Shown here piece after piece: positions 51,744-60,476 of a DNA stretch of 64,000 bases. The notes beneath the pieces are model-generated. The model was not told the origin of the DNA and ran no database searches. It saw nothing but the letters and a program-made list of their open reading frames with translations. Origin of the DNA: Micavibrio_B sp048498395. GTDB taxonomy: Bacteria; Pseudomonadota; Alphaproteobacteria; Micavibrionales; Micavibrionaceae. Location of the stretch: the NCBI GenBank assembly GCA_048498395.1, contig JBEHYB010000001.1, positions 19,905-83,904 of the forward strand, written 5' to 3'. Position numbers and translations under genes: made by a program. How positions within the stretch are numbered: the first letter of the stretch is position 1; each line of letters starts with the position of its first letter.

Positions 51744-52385
51744 GTGAACAACGTCTTCCGTCAAGCTGCCACAAACCTGATGATCCCTGCGGACACTGAT
51801 CTGCTTTCCTGTGCCGATCTTGCCTTTGTATTTGGAAACCGTGAAATCGCACCCGAGCTCGCTGCCCGCGCCGTCAAACTCTACCGCGACGGGCAAGTCG
51901 ATAACATCCTCGTGACAGGCGGCGTTAAAACCCGCAGCGGCCTCACCGAAGCCGAGGCTATCTATAAAGATTTAAAACAGGCAGGCGTTCCATCGCGCCA
52001 CATTCTCGTCGAGAATGAATCCAGAAACACGGAAGAAAATATCGTCCTCGGTAAAAAGATCGTCGATGACGCGCTCGGACTTGAGAATATCGCGACCGTG
52101 ATCAGCGTCGGTCATGCCGCGGCGGGTCCGCGCTTCACGATGACATTGTCGCGCCGCTGGCCGAGCGTCCTGCCCATGCATGTCAGCGTTTTTCCGGATA
52201 TAGTCGATCCCGAATACTGGTGGGAGAATAAAGCTTTCTTCAAGAAAGCTTTTAACGACGGGGCAAAATTGCCTTTATACGGGCATCTGGATTATATCTC
52301 GCCCGTTCTGCCGGATCATGTAAATGAGCTGATCAGCCAGCGAAGCGATCTCGGCAACCGGGCACCCGCACTGAAAGCTTCCTGA
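51744..52385 (+). CDS. YdcF/SanA-family (DUF218) protein
   Basis: 213 residues from a GTG at 51744 with GAAGGG upstream. The DUF218 fold is seen in ADLAFVFGNREIAPELAARA, ILVTGGVKTRSGLTEAEA, ILVENESRNTEENIVLGKK and ISVGHAAAGPRF. Members of the family are tied to envelope barrier function or bind nucleotides. There is no membrane helix, as in cytosolic YdcF. It ends 4 bases before the acyltransferase, so the two form a pair inserted between trpB and trpA. Confidence 0.85.
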   Translation: MNNVFRQAATNLMIPADTDLLSCADLAFVFGNREIAPELAARAVKLYRDGQVDNILVTGGVKTRSGLTEAEAIYKDLKQAGVPSRHILVENESRNTEENIVLGKKIVDDALGLENIATVISVGHAAAGPRFTMTLSRRWPSVLPMHVSVFPDIVDPEYWWENKAFFKKAFNDGAKLPLYGHLDYISPVLPDHVNELISQRSDLGNRAPALKAS

Positions 52386-52389
52386 GAAA

Positions 52390-54306
52390 ATGCTGAAATA
52401 TCGCTCCGATATAGACGGTCTGCGCGCCATCGCGGTCCTTTCTGTCATTCTCTTTCATGTGCATTCGGGAACCTTGCATGGGGGCTTTGCCGGGGTCGAC
52501 ATCTTCTTCGTGCTTTCGGGATTTCTTATCACCTCGCTTCTGGTGAAAGACCTGCGCGAAGGGCATTTCTCGCTCGCAGAATTTTATGAACGTCGGGCAA
52601 GGCGCATCCTTCCAGCCCTTACGACTGTCTGCCTTGCCACACTCGGCGCGCTTTATCTGATTTTTTTCCCGGCTGACTATATTGAACTTGGCAGAAGCGC
52701 GATTGCCGCCATGTTTTCCATCTCGAATATATTTTTCTGGAAGACCATCGATTATTTCGCAACCGCTTCGAACGAAAAACCACTACTGCATACCTGGTCG
52801 CTTGGCGTAGAGGAACAATTCTACGTTATCTTTCCTCTATTGCTCTGGGGGCTTTATAAATATCTCAATGAAAAAACGATCATCCTGGCGATCGCATTTC
52901 TAAGCCTGATTTCTCTTGGTGTTGCTGAATACGGCGTTCACACAAACCAGCCTTTTGCTTTTTATATGCTTCCTGCAAGGTTCTGGGAACTCGGCTTCGG
53001 CGCACTTCTCGCTTTTGCGCCAATCGCAAAATTCTACTCCCGTACCAATAATTATCTTTCTTCCACCGGCTTCCTGCTTCTTGCCGCCGGGCTTGGTTTT
53101 TCCCACGATAAATCTTTCCCCGGCATCGCCGCCCTTGTCCCTTGTCTCGGGGCAGGGCTTCTGCTTCTTGCCGGGCCCGACACTATGATTGCCGAAAAAA
53201 TACTGGCGCGCCGCCCGGTCGTACTGATCGGAAAAATGTCTTACTCGCTTTATCTATGGCACTGGCCGCTACTCGCGGCGGCGCGTTATCTATTCGAAGA
53301 TATGCATCTTCCCCATTATGCCGCGATTATGGTTGCGACTTTCGCGATCTCGTATTTAAGCTGGCGCTTTATCGAAACGCCTTTGCGCAACCGCCAGTTC
53401 CTGACACGGCGTGAAATATTCGTTTCAAGCCTTGCAGCGATCGTGACGATCACAATCCTGTCTTGCGCGATTATCTGCATGAAAGGCCTGCCGCAAAGAT
53501 TCTCAAGCCGCGCGTTTGAAATCGCCGAAGCCGCCAATAATCATGCGCCATTGCTCTACAATGTTTGCATGACGGACGAGTTTAAAAACAATCCGGATTG
53601 CTATCTGGGCGACAAGGGGGCCGCAAAAACCTCCGCGATTTTATGGGGAGATTCCCATGCCGCCGCGATTCAGCCGCTGGTAAGCGATCTCCTCGCCGAG
53701 AAACATCTCAAGGGCATGTTGATGGCAAGAACTTCATGCCCCGGTCTTATCGGCGCGTATAAATGGGGCAACGAGGAATTCGATGCTTGCCATAAAAACA
53801 ACGAAAGCGTTCTTGATTACATTCTCGCACACAAGGACATAAAATACATATTCCTCGCCGCGCGATGGGCACCTATCGCAGACAAGGTAGAGTTCGAAGA
53901 CAGCAAGGAGGATGCGTTTTACCGCGCCCTTAATCACACGGCTGAAATATTGAAGCTGAATGGACGCATAGTATTATTTATCGCGTCGGTTCCGGAGATA
54001 GATTTCAGCGTCCCGCGCTGCCTGTCGCATAAGGCGGCGTTCCCCGCGTTCGCCGACTGTACTCCGCCGACAATTGATGCCTACATGAAAAGGCAGAAGC
54101 AGACTCTTGCCGCCTTCTCCGCGCTTGAGGAGGACAACCCGGTCTTCTATCCCTATAAAACTCTTTGTAAATCCGGCATCTGCCAGATCGGGGACGGTGA
54201 TAAAATCCTCTATTTCGACGACGATCATGTCGGCATCGACGGGGCTTTATATATGGTCAAGGATGCGCGCTTTGTTTTTTCCCCGTATCTCAAGGCTGGA
54301 CAATAA
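52390..54306 (+). CDS. OafA/YrhL-type acyltransferase fused to an SGNH domain
   Basis: A 638-residue inner-membrane enzyme. The acyltransferase-3 domain (about residues 1-345, around ten membrane segments) starts YRSDIDGLRAIAVLSVILFH and holds FFVLSGFLITSLL, RRARRILPAL and the conserved HTWSLGVEEQFYVIFPLLLW. A periplasmic SGNH hydrolase-like domain follows, with ILWGDSHAAAIQPL and the D-x-x-H equivalent in DDDHVGIDGA. Such fusions O-acetylate LPS O-antigen, exopolysaccharide or peptidoglycan sugars. Gene order suggests it works with the YdcF-like protein. trpA follows after 25 bases. Confidence 0.9.
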   Translation: MLKYRSDIDGLRAIAVLSVILFHVHSGTLHGGFAGVDIFFVLSGFLITSLLVKDLREGHFSLAEFYERRARRILPALTTVCLATLGALYLIFFPADYIELGRSAIAAMFSISNIFFWKTIDYFATASNEKPLLHTWSLGVEEQFYVIFPLLLWGLYKYLNEKTIILAIAFLSLISLGVAEYGVHTNQPFAFYMLPARFWELGFGALLAFAPIAKFYSRTNNYLSSTGFLLLAAGLGFSHDKSFPGIAALVPCLGAGLLLLAGPDTMIAEKILARRPVVLIGKMSYSLYLWHWPLLAAARYLFEDMHLPHYAAIMVATFAISYLSWRFIETPLRNRQFLTRREIFVSSLAAIVTITILSCAIICMKGLPQRFSSRAFEIAEAANNHAPLLYNVCMTDEFKNNPDCYLGDKGAAKTSAILWGDSHAAAIQPLVSDLLAEKHLKGMLMARTSCPGLIGAYKWGNEEFDACHKNNESVLDYILAHKDIKYIFLAARWAPIADKVEFEDSKEDAFYRALNHTAEILKLNGRIVLFIASVPEIDFSVPRCLSHKAAFPAFADCTPPTIDAYMKRQKQTLAAFSALEEDNPVFYPYKTLCKSGICQIGDGDKILYFDDDHVGIDGALYMVKDARFVFSPYLKAGQ

Positions 54307-54331
54307 TCACGCGAAGTCTTAAGCAGTTGAT

Positions 54332-55096
54332 ATGATTTCGCGCATTGATCAGGTTTTTAAATCCGGCAAAAAGGCCCTCGTCACCTATATCGTAGGCGGT
54401 GATCCGGATATTGCCGCTTCACAGGAAATTCTGAATTCCCTGCCAGATGCGGGCGCAGACATTATCGAACTTGGCATTCCTTTCACCGACCCGATGGCGG
54501 ACGGCCCCGTCATTCAGGCCGCAGCCCTTCGCGCGCTGGCTTCCGGCATGACTGTCAAAAAGCTTTTCGGTATGGTCGAGACTTTCCGTGCAAAAAATTC
54601 AACAACACCAATCGTTCTGATGGGCTATTTCAACTCCGTCTTTTCCTACGGCGCAGAAAAATTCTGTACGGACGCAAAAGCCGCAGGAGTTGACGGGCTT
54701 CTCATCGTCGATCTTCCCTCCGAGGAAGAAGATGAGCTTTGCATCCCGTGCAGAAATAACGGTCTTGATTTCATCCGTCTCGCGACACCGACGACCGACA
54801 TCAAACGTCTGCCGAATGTTTTAAAAAACGCGTCCGGATTTTTATATTATGTCGCCGTCGCAGGCATTACCGGCTCAAGCTCGGCTTCTGCCGAAAAGCT
54901 GAAACCTGCGCTTGATGAAATCCGCAAATATACGAAACTGCCGATCTGTGTAGGTTTCGGTATCAAGACAGCAGATGATGCAAAGAAAATGGCGGAAATC
55001 TGCGATGGTGTCGTCGTCGGTTCCGCGCTTATCGATCTGATATCAAAAAAGGCGGACACCGCCGCCTTTGTAAGATCGCTTAAAGCTGCGATTTAA
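54332..55096 (+). CDS. trpA: tryptophan synthase alpha chain
   Basis: A 254-residue TIM barrel that cleaves indole-3-glycerol phosphate. TYIVGGDPDIAASQEIL and the catalytic Glu and Asp in IELGIPFTDPMADGPVIQ are present. GVDGLLIVDLPSEE, FIRLATPTTD and the phosphate-binding YYVAVAGITGSS and VGFGIKTADDA follow. It is separated from trpB by the YdcF-like and acyltransferase genes, but still close to accD and folC as in other alphaproteobacteria. Confidence 0.96.
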   Translation: MISRIDQVFKSGKKALVTYIVGGDPDIAASQEILNSLPDAGADIIELGIPFTDPMADGPVIQAAALRALASGMTVKKLFGMVETFRAKNSTTPIVLMGYFNSVFSYGAEKFCTDAKAAGVDGLLIVDLPSEEEDELCIPCRNNGLDFIRLATPTTDIKRLPNVLKNASGFLYYVAVAGITGSSSASAEKLKPALDEIRKYTKLPICVGFGIKTADDAKKMAEICDGVVVGSALIDLISKKADTAAFVRSLKAAI

Positions 55097-55097
55097 T

Positions 55098-55388
55098 TTA
55101 TTTGATGTCATTTTTTACAGGAACGGGAACCCTGGCCGCGCGCTCGCGATGTTCCATGCCTGCAGCGCCGACGATATTGCCTGCGCCGCCTGTACCAAGG
55201 CCGGCCATCATCAGGGCTTCATTATGCATCGCCATACCGACGAAATAAGTGGCAACGCCTCCGCCTGTCATCAATGTCCAGGCCGTCTTGTTGATCTGCT
55301 CATTCGTAACCAGCGGGCTTTCCATGAAAGCATCGCCCATTTGTTTCGTGACATCGCCTACAGCCTTGAATGCGGAATTGAGATTCAT
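55098..55388 (-). CDS. uncharacterised small membrane-associated protein
   Basis: 96 residues from ATG 55388 (MNLNSAFKAVGDVTKQMGDA) with AGAGGCG upstream; the longer frame to 55694 is a shadow of accD. A hydrophobic Gly/Met-rich stretch (TGGGVATYFVGMAMHNEALM and on to GTGGAGNIVGAAG) could form a helical pair in the membrane. The end is basic. It sits on the opposite strand between trpA and accD, ending 1 base after trpA. No family recognised. Confidence 0.55.
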   Translation of the reverse strand: MNLNSAFKAVGDVTKQMGDAFMESPLVTNEQINKTAWTLMTGGGVATYFVGMAMHNEALMMAGLGTGGAGNIVGAAGMEHRERAARVPVPVKNDIK

Positions 55389-55548
55389 GAATACGCCTCT
55401 TTCTGTGAAATATAGCCTTACCCTATCTGAAATTTTAAATATCGTCAATTTTTTATGAAAATTAATGCCTGCCTTCCCTTGACACTTAACCCCCCTTTTA
55501 AAGTATAGTCGGCGCTTCCGGCTCAAGGCCGCATATAAGGAATTACTT

Positions 55549-56571
55549 ATGAACTGGTTGACCAATTCGATCCTGCCGAAAATCCGCTCCTTTGTAGGTG
55601 CCAAGGATGTGCCTGACAATCTCTGGGAAAAATGCCCGGGCTGCAACGGTATGCTGTTCAGCAAAGATCTCGCCGAGAATATGAATGTCTGCACGCATTG
55701 CGGCTATCATATGAAGTTCGCGGTGACCGATCGCCTGGCGAGTCTGTTTGATAACGGCACCTATGCGCGCGTACGCGTGCCGGAAGTCGCCGCAGATCCT
55801 TTGAAGTTCCGCGACAAGAAAAAATACGCGGACCGTCTTAAAGAAGCTCAGACGAAAACCGGCGAACGCGACGGTATCATGGTCGGCGAAGGCACGATGG
55901 GCGGAATTCCTGTCGTTATCGCCGCTTTCAATTTCGATTTCATGGGTGGCTCGATGGGCGCGGGCGTTGGTGAGGGCCTCGTTCGCGCAGCCGAAGCGGC
56001 CGTTGCGAAACGCGCGGCACTGATCGCGATCCCTGCTTCGGGTGGCGCGCGCATGCAGGAAGGCATGTTGTCCCTTATTCAAATGCCGCGCACGACAATC
56101 GCGGTGCAAATGGTAAAAGATGCCGGACTCCCTTATTTCGTGCTGCTAACCGACCCGACGACTGGCGGCGTCAGCGCGTCTTTCGCCATGCTGGGCGACA
56201 TCCATATTTCAGAACCCGGGGCAATGATCGGCTTCGCCGGCAAACGCGTGATCGAGGAAACCATCCGCGAACAATTGCCGCCTGGTTTCCAGACCGCCGA
56301 ATATCTGAAAGAACACGGCATGGTCGACATGGTCGTACACCGCAAGGAATTGCGCGAAACCATCATGCGCCTTCTCGATCTCCTGATGCGCAAGGACCGC
56401 GCCGCGAAAGTTTCGGGCACGACCGGCCCGTCAACTTCTTCGGACAAACCGGGATTGCAGCCCTCAGGCCGCGGCGTTTTCACGGCTGACAGTTTTTCCG
56501 CTCCGAAGGGTCAGCTGAAAGATGCCGCCAATCAGGATAAAAAAGCTTCGGTTAAAGCCGTTAAAAAATAA
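55549..56571 (+). CDS. accD: acetyl-CoA carboxylase carboxyltransferase subunit beta
   Basis: A 340-residue subunit that carboxylates acetyl-CoA for fatty-acid synthesis. The N-terminal zinc finger (CPGCNGMLF and MNVCTHCGYHMKF, C-x2-C-x15-C-x2-C) is intact. The crotonase core has MGGSMGAGVGEGLVRAAE, IPASGGARMQEGMLSLIQM and VLLTDPTTGGVSASFAMLGD. The last 55 residues are a low-complexity Ser/Lys/Ala tail that extends past the domain. It is followed by a hairpin repeat and folC, the typical accD-folC order. Confidence 0.96.
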   Translation: MNWLTNSILPKIRSFVGAKDVPDNLWEKCPGCNGMLFSKDLAENMNVCTHCGYHMKFAVTDRLASLFDNGTYARVRVPEVAADPLKFRDKKKYADRLKEAQTKTGERDGIMVGEGTMGGIPVVIAAFNFDFMGGSMGAGVGEGLVRAAEAAVAKRAALIAIPASGGARMQEGMLSLIQMPRTTIAVQMVKDAGLPYFVLLTDPTTGGVSASFAMLGDIHISEPGAMIGFAGKRVIEETIREQLPPGFQTAEYLKEHGMVDMVVHRKELRETIMRLLDLLMRKDRAAKVSGTTGPSTSSDKPGLQPSGRGVFTADSFSAPKGQLKDAANQDKKASVKAVKK

Positions 56572-56578
56572 ACAAATT

Positions 56579-56654
56579 TTGTCATCGCCGTGAAAGCGGG
56601 GATCTCCCTTATTGCCAGATGAAAGAGGGATTGCCGCTTTCGCGGGAATGACAG
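56579..56654. repeat. imperfect inverted repeat of two hairpin units
   Basis: About 75 bases in which TGTCATCGCCGTGAAAGCGG and the reverse complement of ATTGCCGCTTTCGCGGGAAT face each other across an 11-base centre. Each arm is itself a GAAA-loop hairpin of the kind at 11990, 23424 and 44904. The paired layout looks like a REP/BIME-style element. Its right end abuts the AGGAAC site of folC. Confidence 0.7.
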
Positions 56655-56658
56655 GAAC

Positions 56659-57942
56659 ATGCATAAAACTGACGATATTCTCACCCGCCTGACGATGCTC
56701 TACCCAAAGGCCATTGAGCCGGGTCTTGAACGCACGTTGCGAATTCTCAAAGATCTTGATAATCCGCATTTAAAACTGCCGCCTGTCGTCCATGTCGCCG
56801 GCACGAATGGCAAAGGATCAACCCTTGCGTTCATCCGCGCCGTCGCCGAACAAGCAGGCCTTGCATGTCACGTCATGACCTCGCCGCATCTTGTAAAATT
56901 TAACGAACGTCTTGTCGTAGCATCCCGTGAAATTTCTGATGAAGCGCTTCTTGAGTTACTGAGGGACGTTGAAACAAAAAATGACGGAAAGCCGATCACG
57001 TTTTTTGAAATCACGACTGGCGCAGGATTTCTTGCCTTCGCGCAAAACAGGGCTGATCTTTGCCTGCTGGAGACCGGCATGGGCGGACGGCTCGATTCAA
57101 CCAATGTAATTGAAAATCCGGTCGTCACGATCATCACCAATATTTCTTCTGACCACATGCAGCATCTCGGGGATACGCTGCCGAAAATCGCTTTCGAAAA
57201 GGCTGGCATTATGAAGCGCGGCGTGCCGTGCGTCATTGGCGAGCAGACACAGGAAGCCCTGGATACAGGCGTTATGGCAGTCTTCGAACGACGCGCGGCA
57301 GAGATGAATGCGCCTTTGTTCCGCCACGGTCACGAATGGTCCTACACCAGAACTGAAAACGGGTTCACTTTGCATTTTCAAGGAAATGATTTTGACCTGC
57401 CGCAACCCGGTCTTTTGGGCGCGCATCAGATCGCAAACGCTGCGGCGGCAATCATGGCAATTCTCGCCACACCGCAACTGTCATTCCTTCGAAACTTTGA
57501 AGACATCAGCCATGCGCGCTGGCCGGCACGCCTGCAAAAAATTGCGAGCGGGAAGCTTTTTGATTTGCTGCCTGAAGGCTGGGAATTATTTCTGGACGGG
57601 GGGCATAACGAAGCCGGTGGCGCGGTACTCGCCAATCAGGTGCGTCAATGGCGAGAACAGGACAACAAACCACTGCATCTCCTCCTTGGCATGCTGACGA
57701 CCAAAGACCCGGAACCGTTCTTCAATCACCTGAAGCCGTTCATCACCTCGGCGACCGCCATCCCTATTCCAGATGAGAAGCTGGCCTTCACGGCCGATGA
57801 ATTATCACGCCGCCTTTCGATCCCTCAGGCCGCAGGACCCGAGGAAGCTCTCAAAATGCTGGTCGCTACTCATCCTGGCAAAGCCAGGGTCCTGATCACC
57901 GGATCCCTTTATTTAGCCGGCACCATCCTCAAAACTTACTAA
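56659..57942 (+). CDS. folC: dihydrofolate synthase / folylpolyglutamate synthase
   Basis: A 427-residue Mur-ligase-fold enzyme adding glutamates to folate. The P-loop is VAGTNGKGSTLAFIRAVAEQ. TSPHLVKFNERLVV, LLETGMGGRLDSTNVIE, ITNISSDHMQHLGDTLPKIA and EKAGIMKRGVPCVIGEQ mark the central domain. LDGGHNEAGGAVLANQ is the C-terminal A-H-N-like motif. It follows accD as usual. The ATG is immediately after the hairpin repeat. Confidence 0.95.
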   Translation: MHKTDDILTRLTMLYPKAIEPGLERTLRILKDLDNPHLKLPPVVHVAGTNGKGSTLAFIRAVAEQAGLACHVMTSPHLVKFNERLVVASREISDEALLELLRDVETKNDGKPITFFEITTGAGFLAFAQNRADLCLLETGMGGRLDSTNVIENPVVTIITNISSDHMQHLGDTLPKIAFEKAGIMKRGVPCVIGEQTQEALDTGVMAVFERRAAEMNAPLFRHGHEWSYTRTENGFTLHFQGNDFDLPQPGLLGAHQIANAAAAIMAILATPQLSFLRNFEDISHARWPARLQKIASGKLFDLLPEGWELFLDGGHNEAGGAVLANQVRQWREQDNKPLHLLLGMLTTKDPEPFFNHLKPFITSATAIPIPDEKLAFTADELSRRLSIPQAAGPEEALKMLVATHPGKARVLITGSLYLAGTILKTY

Positions 57943-58095
57943 AAAACCAAGAAAAACCTTGTTTTTTCTCAAGTTCTGTATTTTAATATAGTATATCTTT
58001 GCTTTAAGTAATTAAATTACAACAATAATTCTGGATTTGATCCAGATATTTGTTTAACATAATTAAAACTGCGTTGACTGCGTAAGGTGTGTTAA

Positions 58096-59040
58096 GTGTC
58101 TGTTTCTAAACCAAAAGCACTAGAGATTGGAAAGATCTGTACGAGTGGGGACCAAGTTGTCGCGATCCCGAAGGATAAATTCGACGAATTTAAAGTTCAA
58201 GGCCTGGTTTCTCCAACAAGATTTCAACGCTGCTCCAATGAGGGCACTCATATCATTATCAAGCTTAAAGAGCGTATCTCAGCTGAGGATCAATGCTGGA
58301 TCAATTTTCATTGCGATGCGCATGAAGGCTCCAAGAACAAGGATATTAAAGCGATCTTCGCCGGTGCGCTGACCCAGCATTTTTCAAAAGCAGCTGGCGG
58401 CTACCAGCTCGTCGAGCTCGGCGCGGGCGCGTTTCCCCTGATTGAATCCGTCATGCTGAAAGATCAGAAGATTGACTATCACGCAATCGATATTGATCCA
58501 GCTATAGTGGCCAACCTTAAGTCGCGCGGTTATTCCGCTTCAACTCCTCGTGATATCCCGGAAGGGACTTTACGCACGGATGTGCCGCGCGTTGCCGATG
58601 GCGTTTACATGATGCACTTCCTTGACCCCGAAGAAGGTGCCGAGGATATCAAGCGCATTATTTCCCAGGACGGTTTCTTCGTCGGAAATTACATGACCGC
58701 TTATAAGAAAGACCAGCCGGAACACTTCAAGGCGCTGCTGCGTTTTTGCAAGGAAGAAGGCCTGAACGTCTCTATCCTGCGCCAGAAAGAGTCTCGCAAT
58801 ACCCATGCTTCAAACAGCAACCTGAACAGCGAGTTCTGGGTGATCAGCCATCCATCTGCGAAAAATGGTTTCAAATCGGCCGGTGAGAAATTCGCTGAAA
58901 CGCTTTACTACTACTTAAATAAAGCCCTTCCGAATGACGGCTGGCAGGCACAGGTCAAGCATCAGGCGATGCGCATTAACACGCCTACAGATCGTGATAG
59001 ATCTTCTCAATCGCAGCCTTCGGATCTGATGCCCCGGTAA
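58096..59040 (+). CDS. putative class I SAM-dependent methyltransferase
   Basis: 314 residues from GTG 58096, with AAGG upstream. After a 90-residue N-terminal region there is a Rossmann-like segment: motif I-like LVELGAGAFPLIES, an acidic residue after the second strand in YHAIDIDPAIVANLKSRG, DGVYMMHFLDPEEG as a motif IV-like region, and FFVGNYMTAYKKD. The C-terminus is Ser/Asp/Pro-rich. Its last 56 bases overlap the 3' end of pyrF on the other strand, which is unusual. Substrate unknown; the methyltransferase call rests on the fold pattern. Confidence 0.6.
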   Translation: MSVSKPKALEIGKICTSGDQVVAIPKDKFDEFKVQGLVSPTRFQRCSNEGTHIIIKLKERISAEDQCWINFHCDAHEGSKNKDIKAIFAGALTQHFSKAAGGYQLVELGAGAFPLIESVMLKDQKIDYHAIDIDPAIVANLKSRGYSASTPRDIPEGTLRTDVPRVADGVYMMHFLDPEEGAEDIKRIISQDGFFVGNYMTAYKKDQPEHFKALLRFCKEEGLNVSILRQKESRNTHASNSNLNSEFWVISHPSAKNGFKSAGEKFAETLYYYLNKALPNDGWQAQVKHQAMRINTPTDRDRSSQSQPSDLMPR

Positions 59041-59689
59041 TCGGACGGCCAATCACCAGATGTGTCGCGCCTAAATCCAATGCCTCTTTCGGAGTCATGA
59101 TGCGTTTCTGATCGTTGCTTTCCGATCCTGCGGGACGAATACCCGGTGTAATCAGCACGAAATTCGGGCCCAGCTCGTCATGCAGCGGCTTGATCTCAAG
59201 CGGCGAACAGACGACACCGGCCAGTCCCGCCTCCTGCGTCAGTTTTGCAAGTCTTATCACCTGCCCCTCAATAGGAGTCTGCATCCCGACAAGCTTCAAT
59301 CCTTCATCGTCGAAACTGGTCAGGACCGTCACTGCGATCATCTTGGCGGCACGCAGGTTCAGCTTCGCGGCCTCTTCATGTGCCGCATCATTTGCGGCCT
59401 TCATCATTTCATAGCCGCCACCCGCATGAACATTCAGGTAGTCCGGCTGGAGCTTGGCCAACGCCCGCACTGAGGCCGCAACTGTATTCGGGATATCGTG
59501 CAGTTTGAGATCGAGGAAGAACGGCACGTCCGGGAATTTATCGCGGATCTTCGAGATGCCCTGCGGACCGTTTGAATTGAAGAATTCGAGGCCAAGCTTG
59601 ATGCCGGCACTGGTTTGAGAGATCGCCTCGCAAAGTTTTTCAGCTTTTGCCAGATCCGGCGTATCGATGGCGCAGAAAATTCTCGTCAT
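58985..59689 (-). CDS. pyrF: orotidine 5'-phosphate decarboxylase
   Basis: A 234-residue TIM barrel forming UMP, the last step of pyrimidine synthesis. FCAIDTPDLAKAEKL and GIKLGLEFFNSNGP are followed by the catalytic K-D-x-x-D-I equivalent FLDLKLHDIPNTV. NVHAGGGYEMM, LTSFDDEGL, CSPLE, LITPGIRPAG and the phosphate-binding HLVIGRPITGASDP complete the set. It is the last gene of ihfB-lapA-pyrF, overlapping lapA by 4 bases. The order matches other alphaproteobacteria. Confidence 0.97.
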   Translation of the reverse strand: MTRIFCAIDTPDLAKAEKLCEAISQTSAGIKLGLEFFNSNGPQGISKIRDKFPDVPFFLDLKLHDIPNTVAASVRALAKLQPDYLNVHAGGGYEMMKAANDAAHEEAAKLNLRAAKMIAVTVLTSFDDEGLKLVGMQTPIEGQVIRLAKLTQEAGLAGVVCSPLEIKPLHDELGPNFVLITPGIRPAGSESNDQKRIMTPKEALDLGATHLVIGRPITGASDPKAAIEKIYHDL

Positions 59690-60027
59690 GGAATCAGCTC
59701 CTGTGATGGTTGACCACGCAATGCTTTCTCCCGATCAATCTGCTTCTGGGCGAGCGCGTTTTCAAGGGCTGTAATCTTCTTTTTGAAGGCGCGGCGATCG
59801 GCACGTAACTGCAACGTATTGCTCCACATGATAAGCGCGCCCCAGACAAAACCCAGCACCAGCGCGAGAAACAATATGATCGGCAATGAAAGGGAAAGAG
59901 GTTCGTTAAATGGCGACCAGTCAAGCTTTACGAGTTGGTCGCGGTTATTAAGTGTGAGAAAGAAAAGAAACAGGACGACAGGCAGCGTGATCAGTATTTT
60001 GCAGGCTAAGCTTAAAAACCTTGTCAC
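59686..60027 (-). CDS. LapA-family (DUF1049) membrane protein
   Basis: A 113-residue inner-membrane protein with two helices (ILITLPVVLFLFFLTLN and LSLPIILFLALVLGFVWGAL) around VKLDWSPFNEPLSL, then a coiled, Arg/Lys/Gln-rich cytosolic tail. This is the LapA/DUF1049 pattern (two helices, N..V.....F....LP, GF..G). E. coli LapA pairs with LapB in controlling LPS synthesis, but no lapB is here. It lies between ihfB and pyrF and is translationally coupled to pyrF. Confidence 0.85.
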   Translation of the reverse strand: MTRFLSLACKILITLPVVLFLFFLTLNNRDQLVKLDWSPFNEPLSLSLPIILFLALVLGFVWGALIMWSNTLQLRADRRAFKKKITALENALAQKQIDREKALRGQPSQELIP

Positions 60028-60039
60028 GTCGATCTTCGC

Positions 60040-60327
60040 TTATTCGTCGTCGGCGTTCAGACGTTCGCGCAGGCCTTTTCCGGTTTTGAAGAAAGGCAGA
60101 CGCTTGGCATCGACTGAAACGCTTTCGCCCGTGCGCGGATTGCGACCTGTACGTGCCTGGCGTTCTTTCACCGAGAACGCACCGAAGCCGCGCAACTCCA
60201 CGCGGTCACCCTTGATAAGGGCCTGCGTTACTTCTTCGAAAATCGTGTCGATGATTGTCTCAACATCCCGCAAATAGAGATGCGGATTTCTTTCAGCCAG
60301 CATTTGAATAAGCTCAGATCGTGTCAT
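60040..60327 (-). CDS. ihfB: integration host factor subunit beta
   Basis: A 95-residue DNA-bending protein of the HU/IHF family. MTRSELIQMLAERNPHLYLR, VETIIDTIFEEVTQAL and VELRGFGAFSVKERQARTGR match IHF-beta. The DNA-contacting arm is GRNPRTGESVSV with the intercalating Pro, and FFKTGKGLRERL closes the fold. IHF bends DNA at promoters and recombination sites. In relatives rpsA lies directly upstream; here the upstream gene is the usher-like 60477 gene, also on the minus strand. Confidence 0.95.
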   Translation of the reverse strand: MTRSELIQMLAERNPHLYLRDVETIIDTIFEEVTQALIKGDRVELRGFGAFSVKERQARTGRNPRTGESVSVDAKRLPFFKTGKGLRERLNADDE

Positions 60328-60476
60328 CCCGGCAAATTCCCCTGTTCAAGTGTTTATCGGTCTGTTTTCCATCGGAAACAGTACTATCCTGCCCTGATTT
60401 TTCGGAGCGAGTCAAGTAATCCCCTGAATCAAAAGGGAATTTTAACTATTTACGCATTATGTAATCAAAAAGGCTT

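Noticed and set aside
55389..55694. N-terminal extension of the 96-residue minus-strand gene
   Set aside because: Runs antisense through the start of accD; a good start and ribosome site exist at 55388.
57950..57976. Terminator after folC
   Set aside because: Only a weak 4-bp CAAG/CTTG stem flanked by A and T runs with a bulge; not strong enough to call.
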